DNA of 53,762 bases from Amoeboaphelidium occidentale (Eukaryota; Aphelidiomycota; Aphelidea). Shown here piece after piece: positions 1-7,571 of this stretch (its first letter is position 1; each line of letters opens with the position of its first letter). The notes beneath the pieces were generated by a model. The model was not told the DNA's origin. It made no database searches and saw only the letters and a list, made by a program, of their open reading frames with translations. The DNA is taken from positions 9,179 to 62,940 of the forward strand of contig JALGPX010000069.1 in assembly GCA_023515795.1 (NCBI GenBank). Direction: 5' to 3'. A program made the translations under genes and the position numbers.

Positions 1-294
1 TGAATCTAACGAAGACTGATGAATTCGACTTTTAAGAGTTCCAAGACGCCAAGTCTTCGTTTGAAACATTTGGTGAAGTTTCTGCATATCCAATGTTGAT
101 TTTGATAGCTTGTTGGGCCCATGTGGATTCAAAGATGGCGTTGACCTGGTTCTCTTGTCTGACTTAAGGTGTTTTGCCTTCTTTTTTTCTTCTTTCTTTG
201 TTTTTTCTTTGAGATCTTCTTTGTTGATGATTTCAAAGGGACCAAAGAAGAGCTTGTTACGTCCTTCAAAGTTATTGGCTCCATTAATTGTTCC
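1..294 (-). CDS. Possible partial coding frame running off the left edge
   Basis: One minus-strand frame is open from just below a TAA at 295-297 to the window edge (about 98 codons). It begins with a run resembling ordinary protein (FEGRNKLFFGPFEI), passes through a Lys/Glu-rich stretch and has no start codon in the window. A GTGAGT donor-like site lies near 330, but no convincing upstream exon with an ATG exists between it and the stop of the next gene at 363. I do not recognise the product. It could be the 5' part of a gene lying mostly outside the window, or chance. Confidence 0.2.
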
Positions 295-362
295 TTAGAA
301 ATCGATTTCACCTTGAAGCGGCCATACTCACAATGAATCAAAGGTGAGAAGCGGTTTTTCGC

Positions 363-1586
363 TTAAGGCAATTTAAGATTTTTCAGTTGAACAACAGTCC
401 TTCCCTGCGTAATTTGGTGTTTAACTGCACGCAAAGCCTTGTACTGCTCCCTTTTTGAGTTTAGCGTTTCACGACAATCATTGAACAAACCATCACTTGA
501 ACTTTCAATGCATACCTCACACTTTGTTTCTTTGAGAGTTAAAAACACAGCGACAGCGTTTTGAAAATGGCCTTCCTTAGCGGGCGCATGCTCAAATTCA
601 CTTACAAGTTCTTCTGCTTTGTATGTATGGTTTTCATCAATTCTCTGAATTTCCTCCAAACATTTAGCAATACCAAAATTCCGCACATTAGTAACATAAT
701 CGTTACCCGCTATGACCGCTAAGGCTCTCCAACATTCTCTCGTAACACACAGTTTTCTTAAAATAGTATCTTCACGAAAAATGGTGAAATGCATCGAGTN
801 GTTTTCATCAATTCTCTGAATTTCCTCCAAACATTTAGCAATACCAAACTTCCGCACATTAGTAACATAATCGTAACCCGCTATGGCCGCTAATGCTCTC
901 CAACATTCTCTCGTAACACACAGTTTTCTTAAAATAGTATCTTCACGAAAAATGGTGAAATGCATCGAGTTGGTGTCATATTTGTTCTGCAAGAATGGTC
1001 TTGCAACAATCTTGTATCCATAGAATAGACTGTCCGAATCATTGGAGACAACTACAGCTCTTGACTGATCATCAGAATTTAACTGTGTGACGAGACGCGA
1101 AATCTCTACATCTGATTCAAACTCAGCATTAACTATTTTCAAAATTGCTGATACTAATGCTTCTGAAATGCTTTTAGTACATGTCTCTGTAATTCTAAAA
1201 CAGGAAAACTTGAGCTTATCTAGTCTTCGCCACTTTGATTTAGAAACTTTGCCTTGAATTTTAATGCCTGCCAAGGCCTCTGAGAACAATTTCAATTTAG
1301 TTTCTCGTTGACTGTCCCTTGCCACGTGTGTATCATGTTTCTCCATTGATCTTGCCCCATCTAAGACAAAAACAACATCTACACCTGAGAAGACGTTTGC
1401 CAAACACTTGGCCAAGGCTGCATATTGATTGTCCAACGCGTAATAACGAATGAGATTGTAAAAACTCCCATAAAGATCCACATAGACCTTCGAGCCCTTA
1501 AACATCGTCTTGAATTCTTGGAGATTTAAAGTTTCAGAGTACAACTGATGTTTCTTGGCAAAAGCACTAAACCCTTTAACGCCCAT
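363..1586 (-). CDS. XPG/FEN1-like PIN-fold nuclease-family protein (model disturbed by assembly gap)
   Basis: The protein starts MGVKGFSAFAKK, like the N-terminus of Rad2/XPG and XRN nucleases. It then shows the expected acidic landmarks: VDLYGSF (about residue 38), FVLDGARS (about 75), SNDSDSLFYG (about 185) and a GNDYVTNVRNFGI stretch resembling the helix-hairpin motif of FEN1. These suggest a structure-specific nuclease fold, though the N-terminal acidic set is incomplete, so activity is uncertain. The frame reads 407 codons but contains an N at 800 and a 57-codon block present twice on either side of it. Removing one copy gives about 350 aa without interruption. No canonical FEN1 C-terminus or PIP box is visible. 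It stands alone, divergent from a small plus-strand ORF. Confidence 0.6.
   Translation of the reverse strand: MGVKGFSAFAKKHQLYSETLNLQEFKTMFKGSKVYVDLYGSFYNLIRYYALDNQYAALAKCLANVFSGVDVVFVLDGARSMEKHDTHVARDSQRETKLKLFSEALAGIKIQGKVSKSKWRRLDKLKFSCFRITETCTKSISEALVSAILKIVNAEFESDVEISRLVTQLNSDDQSRAVVVSNDSDSLFYGYKIVARPFLQNKYDTNSMHFTIFREDTILRKLCVTRECWRALAAIAGYDYVTNVRKFGIAKCLEEIQRIDENXSMHFTIFREDTILRKLCVTRECWRALAVIAGNDYVTNVRNFGIAKCLEEIQRIDENHTYKAEELVSEFEHAPAKEGHFQNAVAVFLTLKETKCEVCIESSSDGLFNDCRETLNSKREQYKALRAVKHQITQGRTVVQLKNLKLP
630..970. repeat. 170-bp direct repeat flanking a single N (probable assembly artefact)
   Basis: Positions 630-799 and 801-970 are the same 170 bp with five mismatches, separated by one N at 800. 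The offset of 171 bp keeps the reading frame of the XPG-like gene open. A single N between overlapping contig ends is how some scaffolders mark a negative gap. The likeliest reading is one genomic copy, with the mismatches being allelic or paralogous differences. In the copy at 630-799 the motif reads AGNDY; in the copy at 801-970 it reads AGYDY. Confidence 0.85.
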
Positions 1587-1764
1587 TTAATTATTATATT
1601 ATGTAGTAGTAGAAGAGTGAGTTAAATGATAATTTTCGTAAAAAAGCGAAAAAATTATCTGATCGGCGACAGCGCAACCGATAGCTTGAAAATGAAGTGT
1701 AGAATATCTCACGGGGAGCAAAACTATTTGTATTCTACGATTAAGCTTCTGGTTACTTCGCAAA

Positions 1765-1902
1765 ATGATATTCTATTCTCTTAAAATTCTCCGCGATTTT
1801 CGATCTTTGCAGCAAATGGGTTCAAAGGAGAGCGAATACTTCGAAACAGAACTGAAGAGTCAACCAAATGATCTAATAGAGATGTATGCAACGACGTTTT
1901 AG
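1765..1902 (+). CDS. Small ORF, 45 aa, unknown
   Basis: An ATG-initiated plus-strand frame encodes 45 residues starting MIFYSLKILRDF and ending IEMYATTF. The composition is ordinary, with mixed charged, aromatic and hydrophobic residues. The N-terminal half vaguely recalls short LYR-family mitochondrial proteins, but no LYR tripeptide is present. A competing model splices an upstream ATG frame starting near 1692 through a GT-AG pair (donor CTGGTTACT, acceptor TTTGCAG) into the same C-terminal half. Either could be real, or the ORF may be chance. Confidence 0.25.
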   Translation: MIFYSLKILRDFRSLQQMGSKESEYFETELKSQPNDLIEMYATTF

Positions 1903-1943
1903 CGTTTAAACAAATTGCTTCAAAAACAATTAGATTTCAAGAT

Positions 1944-2037
1944 CCAATGATATTTGAGTGTTTGTACACACATGTAACCTTGAACGATCAAATCACCCAA
2001 TGATATCGCCGGATTTTGACGAATTGGCCAATGATAT
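1944..2037 (+). repeat. Three copies of CCAATGATAT
   Basis: CCAATGATAT occurs at 1944-1953, 1997-2006 and 2028-2037. The last two extend to CCAATGATATYGCMGGATTTT. They lie downstream of the small ORF in the spacer before the HAX1-like gene. This may be a decayed local duplication or repeated factor-binding sites (each carries a CCAAT core). Confidence 0.6.
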
Positions 2038-2144
2038 TGCAGGATTTTTATTGAGCTAGATATACCCCCTTTAAGAAAGCGCATTCGCACTCCAGCTCGC
2101 AGCATGTAGACGCTTGAGCTGGATCTCTACAATTACTAAAAAAT

Positions 2145-2561
2145 CTATTGCCTGTGATCTTCTTCTGTAGTCTCTACAGTTCCATCAGGTCTGGTTATTG
2201 TCTTTATCGTGTGACAGAATCGTTTTACGTCGCAATTTGTGCGTATCTCTTCAACAGTTCCATCAGCTTTCACTATCCTCTTAGTGTTCTCAGTAGAACC
2301 ATCAGGAAGCATACGAAAAGAAGATGAGCTTCTTGAGCTGCTGAAAAATCGTGAATGGTCCGTCTCTTGCTGAGATTGCGGATTGCGTAATATCGACGCC
2401 TTGAGTGCTGCTGGTGACGTATCGGACTGCGATGCTCCAAATTGCTGTGGTTGCTGGTACTCATCAAAATCCACAGGCAGAAAAAATTTGTCCAACATGG
2501 AGAACGATCTATTGAAGAGTTCCTCTAGTAAATCCTCAGGTGGATTCGGCGGTTTGTTCAT
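2145..2561 (-). CDS. HAX1-like small protein
   Basis: 138 aa from ATG at 2561. The N-terminal half is acidic and Gln/Ser-rich. The C-terminal half has the repeating signature SSSFRMLPDGSTE, KADGTVEEIRT, ITRPDGTVETTEED. The PDGTVE-type repeat flanked by basic and Ser residues is typical of HAX1 and related MLF/MPM1-like proteins, which are often mitochondrial or associated with Hsp40/60 and cell survival. No transmembrane segment is seen. The gene follows the 758-aa protein on the same strand after 30 bp. The HAX1-like label rests on this short repeat alone, and another PDG-repeat family is possible. Confidence 0.5.
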   Translation of the reverse strand: MNKPPNPPEDLLEELFNRSFSMLDKFFLPVDFDEYQQPQQFGASQSDTSPAALKASILRNPQSQQETDHSRFFSSSRSSSSFRMLPDGSTENTKRIVKADGTVEEIRTNCDVKRFCHTIKTITRPDGTVETTEEDHRQ

Positions 2562-2591
2562 CGAGCTGGGAGTTTCAATTCGCGAAAATAA

Positions 2592-4868
2592 TCAAGCCGT
2601 TTCATCTTGCGCATTCGAGCCAAGCTTCAGGAGAGTTAGCGCGAAATCCCAAAAGCTTTTCCCTTCTTCTCTCATATCAAGCATAGAAGATGGAATCAAG
2701 TAAGCAATCATTTGCATGTCCATAAAGATGTCTGTGTAGCAGGAGCCCGAATTAGTCGTGAACGGATAATTCTGAATGAAAAATACCTCAAGCTCATTGA
2801 GTAACTTATCTGTGCCTATTGTACGAGTCTTGTAATTTGTCATGTCGAATGAAATGTTATCAACAATCCTTTCTTCCAGCTGTCGAATGGTCACAAGTTT
2901 GTAATAAGGGCTGCACGTTTTGGACATTTCAAACGCAAACCAGCTGGCCAAAGAAGAAGAACAAGATCGTGACTTACGGGTTATAAATTGATTAGAGAAT
3001 GCCAAATCCTTGTTTGTTGATGAGAAGAATCGTGAATTAAACAAATCGTTGCACAGTAAATCCATAAAGTATCTAGAATACTTTTCAATTTCTTCTTTCT
3101 GTGAGCTATTAGACTTCTGCCACATAAATTCTGTGAATTTGAAAACAGAAAAACTGTGAATCGAATGGATTAAAGGAAAGCAGGAATGTACAGGTTCCTC
3201 TGGCGGTAGTATTTGTATGATATCTTTTCGTCTCAGGAATTCCACAACTTCCAAAGGATTAACAGGCTCAGCAGACCTTTTTTCAATCTGGGTCAAAGCA
3301 TCTCTAAAATCTTGAGAGGATTTCAGCCGTAACTGATAAAATTGCTTCGCCAGTTTCCTTTGCTTTCTTTCGTGCTTATTTTCAATTTTTCGCATCCAAA
3401 TAGATTGTTCTCGTTTAACTGATGACTGTAAAGCCAAGAGTAAGCTATTATTGTGTTCATAGACATTCAAATGGCTCTCAAGATCTGTGAGTGTTTCCAT
3501 TATTGCTGTTTCGTCCAATTTCGCTATTGAAGTAAAGAACGATGAATCGCTAATGTTAGCCCTGGATAGAATCTTGTTCAGCGTGCTTTTCCGTTTAGCA
3601 TCATATTCTTTAACTGCGTGCATTGGTGAAAGTAATTCTAAATACGCCGTAGATGGATGAACATTTCCGTTAATCTGGATAAAAAGAGACACTTCATTTC
3701 TCCTTTCCATGTGTTTTGATATGTAGGTCAGTGCAAAATTGCTGCGCTCATCGCTTGGTATAACTTTTAAGAGCGTGAACAAATCACTAATACTCAGCAT
3801 AAACATAGGAAAAGCTTCTGGAAACAATTGTGGGTGTAGACTATCACATCGAGTAGTATTGAAGTCTCTTATAATTTCAAGTATTGAAGCAAATCCAGAT
3901 GAAAGTGTTGGCGTGGTTGAACCATTTTCGACATGAAGGTAAAATGAGCAAGCTGAAGAGTAAATTAGTTGATAAATCTTTACCATCACACCCAAGATGA
4001 AAGTTTCAGATACAAGCCTATCTTCGAATACATCAGACGACAGTATAATCTTGCCAAGAAGCTTCCGAAAGAAAACCTGGACAACACAAACATTAAGAAG
4101 CGCAGTATCCATCGTGGAAATTAAATCTTGATACAAAACCATGAGGACCCATGGAAACTTTGTCAGAGATTCCTCAAGACCTTTCAAGATCTTTATCGCA
4201 AACTGCTCCACTTGATCTTGACAAACATCAGTGTTCACGTGTACAGTTTTCCATATTTCAACCAAGACAGGTTCGATCTCATTTTTAATAAGAACATCCA
4301 CTTCAAATAAAGAAAACAAGAAGAACAATATATGCGTAATAGAATGAGAATGTTTGCATAAAGATATAAGTCTTTTGTAGAATCTGTAGCAGAGAACTTG
4401 TTCTGATTTGTGATCAAAAATGTCCAATATACACGATGTATACAGGAACAGTATAGCCTTTAGATCTTCAGACATCTTTTGCGTATATGGATTATTGATC
4501 TCGTCAGAGAACGTTGTAAACACAATCTCAGCAAGCTCTTCAGGATTGTCGCGACAAAAGTGTAGCATTTCGATTACTGATGCTTTCATCTTTTCAGAAA
4601 ACCACGCCATGAAGCCGTCTTTTACTTTGCTTCCAAGCTGTTGCTCCAACTTGTCATTAGATTTTAGTTGGTCTTTCAGTGTGATCAAGTCGTGTTCGTC
4701 GTGTTGTTTTCCAATAGGAGTGTCTTTCACGACTTCCCATAAGTATTCTCTACGCATTGCAAGATTCCGTAAGTGATCATCCATAATACTTGAGATATTT
4801 TCGCATTGCGATTCCTCAGCGGCTATATTCATCAAAGACAGGCGAAGTATCTTTGTCTCCATGATCAT
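2592..4868 (-). CDS. 758-aa helical protein of unknown function, possible degenerate RasGAP-like core
   Basis: A single 2.3-kb exon from ATG at 4868. The protein is almost wholly alpha-helical in character, with a Lys/Glu-rich segment (about residues 490-545) that could form a coiled coil. Residues about 90-300 follow the order of RasGAP-type domains of the GAPVD1/IQGAP kind: a helix before DNPEELAEIVF, a helical bundle, then VFFRKLLGKIILSSDVF, which resembles the FLRFICPAI segment that follows the catalytic arginine. No clear arginine finger or FLR motif is present, so if related it is probably not an active GAP. No VPS9 or IQ motif was recognised. Treat as unassigned. Confidence 0.6.
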   Translation of the reverse strand: MIMETKILRLSLMNIAAEESQCENISSIMDDHLRNLAMRREYLWEVVKDTPIGKQHDEHDLITLKDQLKSNDKLEQQLGSKVKDGFMAWFSEKMKASVIEMLHFCRDNPEELAEIVFTTFSDEINNPYTQKMSEDLKAILFLYTSCILDIFDHKSEQVLCYRFYKRLISLCKHSHSITHILFFLFSLFEVDVLIKNEIEPVLVEIWKTVHVNTDVCQDQVEQFAIKILKGLEESLTKFPWVLMVLYQDLISTMDTALLNVCVVQVFFRKLLGKIILSSDVFEDRLVSETFILGVMVKIYQLIYSSACSFYLHVENGSTTPTLSSGFASILEIIRDFNTTRCDSLHPQLFPEAFPMFMLSISDLFTLLKVIPSDERSNFALTYISKHMERRNEVSLFIQINGNVHPSTAYLELLSPMHAVKEYDAKRKSTLNKILSRANISDSSFFTSIAKLDETAIMETLTDLESHLNVYEHNNSLLLALQSSVKREQSIWMRKIENKHERKQRKLAKQFYQLRLKSSQDFRDALTQIEKRSAEPVNPLEVVEFLRRKDIIQILPPEEPVHSCFPLIHSIHSFSVFKFTEFMWQKSNSSQKEEIEKYSRYFMDLLCNDLFNSRFFSSTNKDLAFSNQFITRKSRSCSSSLASWFAFEMSKTCSPYYKLVTIRQLEERIVDNISFDMTNYKTRTIGTDKLLNELEVFFIQNYPFTTNSGSCYTDIFMDMQMIAYLIPSSMLDMREEGKSFWDFALTLLKLGSNAQDETA

Positions 4869-4928
4869 GGTGCGATCAACAAACAGAAGGAAATCAAGGA
4901 AAAATCATTTTGTTTTATTTCTAGACGA

Positions 4929-5858
4929 TTACATTGATGCTGTCTGGCCTCCAGAAACATACCCTCTGGCCACTGTGACCTCTTCAGTTACGATCTCAAT
5001 TGGCTGTTCTCCAGATTGCATTTGTTCACTCAAGAACTCTGGTGCTGATCTTGCGCTCTCTATGACAACGGGTGCATTTGATGTACCTGGATAGGTTTCA
5101 GATACCGCTTGTCTGGAAGTACTAGCAGCAGCAGGTGTAACTGTGGATGTTGAAATCGGAACTACGCTTGAAGGTGCTGAAGCAGATGCCATCCCTGCAC
5201 TGCTCATTCCAGCTGGTGCTTTCATAGCTTTTGCAGTGGCAGTTTGCATTTGACCAGACCCTCTCAATGACTCACCTCTAGCAACCATTCCTTCATTACG
5301 GACCATTTTTCCCATTCCAGAAGTCAAACCACCTCTAAACTGATTCATGCGACCGCGGAATGCCGAAGGTTTTCTCAATTCAGATGTCGGAATTTGGCCC
5401 GCAATAGGCTCAACAAACATGGAAGGTGTTTCGTAGTATTCTTCTTCATAGCCACCGGAAGGATAATAACCGGTAGGTTCAACATCAGACAAGTATGTAA
5501 CAGGTGCTTCTGTTGATCCACGCGTATAAGTGGTAGGACCATAACCACGACTTGGGTACGAAGTAGAAGCAGGTCTTGCATAACCGTACTCTCTACCAAC
5601 ACCAGGACCACCTCCGCCACCTCTTGAATAGTACGGTTCACCGTAAGTGGCCATTCCGTATCCTGGAGCACCAGTACCGCCAGCAACACCAGTCGGACCA
5701 CCCATAGACGTGGTGTAAGCAGTTTGACCACCATAGCCAGCACCAGCACCATACCCTGGATATTGCGATGCTGCATAAGGTTGATTCATCATTTGACTGC
5801 GAGCATAGTACTGCTGCGACTTGTCTTTGCGACGCATTCTTGAACCTTTCTGTCCCAT
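4929..5858 (-). CDS. Gly/Tyr-rich low-complexity protein
   Basis: The frame is open to 5972 but begins there with GTG. The first ATG is at 5858 (MGQKGSRMRRKDKSQ), giving 309 aa. Residues about 20-140 are Gly/Tyr/Pro-rich with SYPSRGYG and GYGAGAGYGG patterns. Residues about 165-200 carry FRGRMNQFRGG, an RGG-like patch. The tail is Ala/Ser/Thr-rich with no hydrophobic span. Such composition is known in RNA-binding or condensate-forming proteins and in structural proteins; no folded domain is recognised. Function unknown. It lies between the 758-aa gene (60 bp away) and the membrane protein gene (132 bp away), all on the minus strand. Confidence 0.6.
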   Translation of the reverse strand: MGQKGSRMRRKDKSQQYYARSQMMNQPYAASQYPGYGAGAGYGGQTAYTTSMGGPTGVAGGTGAPGYGMATYGEPYYSRGGGGGPGVGREYGYARPASTSYPSRGYGPTTYTRGSTEAPVTYLSDVEPTGYYPSGGYEEEYYETPSMFVEPIAGQIPTSELRKPSAFRGRMNQFRGGLTSGMGKMVRNEGMVARGESLRGSGQMQTATAKAMKAPAGMSSAGMASASAPSSVVPISTSTVTPAAASTSRQAVSETYPGTSNAPVVIESARSAPEFLSEQMQSGEQPIEIVTEEVTVARGYVSGGQTASM

Positions 5859-5990
5859 AGTTTTCTTATTTGAGAGAAAATGTGACTTTGCGATTTTCCG
5901 ACTTGACTTCGAGGCTGAAACCGCGATTTTCGATTTCGCAGTTTCAAAATTCGTTGATCCTTCGGCAGACACTCGAAAATCGACACCAGT

Positions 5991-7532
5991 TTATTGTGCC
6001 GCCTTATTCTTTTCAATATCTTCCATAGGAATTTCTTCTGCTGCTTGGGGAACACCCTGTGCTCTGTGCCGAGAAGCTTCATGACGCTCTCCCCAAGTTG
6101 CTCTTCCTTGATGAATAGCAACAGATAAGCACCAAACGAGAATGAAGAACACAGTAATTATCGTGAACCAAAGTATAAACGTTCCTGGGTTCTTGTAATT
6201 AACAAAGAAGTAAGGGAATCCATTGTCTGCCGGCCCTCCTGTTGGGAAAGCAGCGGCAAATATCCATGTGTAAAATATATAGCAAATCATCATAACGGTC
6301 AAAATCAGTAAATGTCCCCAACAATAGACAAACTTGTTGCAGAAAAACTCAATAAGAATTACAGCGAAATCAAGCGCATGAACAGAAAGCTGTTTCCATC
6401 GACCAAGAGGATCATCATCAGCAAACGAATATCCACTTCCTAAAAGTGTCCAATAAATCAGAGGAACAATTATGTGAAATGTGAAAGAGAAGGTATACAA
6501 CATGCATGCAACAATTTCAATTACTTCAGGTTTTCGTTTAAGTGATCTTTGAGGATATAATAATCGCCTCAGAGTCAAAGAAATGCTCACCCAAAAGTAT
6601 GCAGTCAAGCCCAAATATGAAAGATGTGTAAAGTATGCAAACCAATAGCCACCATTGAAATCAGTAGACATACTTGCGATAATGACAGCAGTGGTGTACA
6701 ACACGGCTATTGTCCTTAAAAAGAAAACAGCTTTAAGCGGAAAGAAGTAAGACGTAACAGTATGTTCTGGTTTAACAAACTTCATCCCAACTACGTAATC
6801 TAACCACCATTCTTTCGAAGTGACATCTTTGTCCAAGAAACAGCCACAGCAGCAGCTACCACGCCCACATTTACGATACACTCTGATGGTCTTGAAAGAA
6901 TTTGCATCGCCTCTGTCCTGCGACACCAAATGTGCTTCGCTTTCTCTAGGGGTATCTTTCCGAACAGGCTCTGGTGGTAAAGATGATGCCTCTGAGGGCC
7001 TACGATATCGGTCTGCAGGTAGCGGAGGCAATATCTTGTCAACTGTAGCCCTTTTTAAACGTTGAAACAATGACACTGATGACGATCTCCTTTGTTCGCC
7101 CACGTTATCTGCTTCCAGCTTGCTCTCATTCACTTGAGACTTCTGAGACTCGGCCATCTTGTCTGCCGATGTGCCATTTGCTCCAATTTTAGCCTGTAGT
7201 TTGGCAGCTGAACTTCTTCTGGTTTCAAGCTGAACTGCTGAAGATGGTCTTCGTGCTTCTTTTGGGCTGTCCGTCATTGAAGTTCTATCAGGTTTCTTGC
7301 CTTTATCAACTGGTGCAGTGCTCGATGCTAGTGGTCCTACTTCATGGAAGCTCTGGGCTACTGATCCTGAAGCTTCTGCTGCCAAATCATTATTGGTCGT
7401 ACTTCGACTGGGAGGCAGTTCATACTTTAAGTAATTCTGTATCGCTTGCGATGTTTCTGCATCAACTTCTGAATGCGCTGCTGAGTCTGTTCGTTCTCTG
7501 GTTGCCTTATCTGATTTAGTTGTGCTTGACAT
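5991..7532 (-). CDS. Rolling-stone/AIG1-like multipass membrane protein with long disordered N-terminus
   Basis: 513 aa from ATG at 7532. Residues 1 to about 215 are hydrophilic, rich in Ser, Ala and Lys, and probably disordered and cytosolic. A cysteine cluster (CGRGSCCCGCF, about 222-232) precedes about six hydrophobic segments between about 260 and 490. The membrane part includes a VHALDFAVILIEFF helix with conserved-looking polar residues, as in the rolling-stone (rost) and FAR-17a/AIG1 families. The cysteine cluster next to the membrane domain could be palmitoylated or bind metal. AIG1 family members include lipid hydrolases, but catalytic identity is not shown here. Single exon. The kinase gene stops 39 bp upstream on the same strand. 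Confidence 0.6.
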   Translation of the reverse strand: MSSTTKSDKATRERTDSAAHSEVDAETSQAIQNYLKYELPPSRSTTNNDLAAEASGSVAQSFHEVGPLASSTAPVDKGKKPDRTSMTDSPKEARRPSSAVQLETRRSSAAKLQAKIGANGTSADKMAESQKSQVNESKLEADNVGEQRRSSSVSLFQRLKRATVDKILPPLPADRYRRPSEASSLPPEPVRKDTPRESEAHLVSQDRGDANSFKTIRVYRKCGRGSCCCGCFLDKDVTSKEWWLDYVVGMKFVKPEHTVTSYFFPLKAVFFLRTIAVLYTTAVIIASMSTDFNGGYWFAYFTHLSYLGLTAYFWVSISLTLRRLLYPQRSLKRKPEVIEIVACMLYTFSFTFHIIVPLIYWTLLGSGYSFADDDPLGRWKQLSVHALDFAVILIEFFCNKFVYCWGHLLILTVMMICYIFYTWIFAAAFPTGGPADNGFPYFFVNYKNPGTFILWFTIITVFFILVWCLSVAIHQGRATWGERHEASRHRAQGVPQAAEEIPMEDIEKNKAAQ

Positions 7533-7571
7533 GGTTGGGTAGAAAAACTATCGTAATCTATTTGGTCAAGT

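Larger units (their letters stand above)
1587..2144. other. 558-nt intergenic spacer
   Basis: This is the longest gene-poor stretch. It holds an imperfect inverted repeat just upstream of the XPG-like gene (1628-1638 with 1647-1659, arms GATAATTTTCG and its near complement), a second short stem (1662-1666 with 1678-1682), a 45-codon plus-strand ORF at 1765-1902 and three copies of CCAATGATAT at 1944-2037. A minus-strand frame at 1920-2105 spans the CCAATGATAT repeats and looks like chance. No tRNA was recognised. Confidence 0.5.

Noticed and set aside
630-970. True tandem duplication of a domain in the XPG-like protein
   Set aside because: The copies abut an N exactly and collapse to a normal protein; assembly artefact is simpler.
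1920-2105. 61-codon minus-strand ORF in the large spacer
   Set aside because: No recognisable protein character, and it spans the CCAATGATAT repeats; likely chance.
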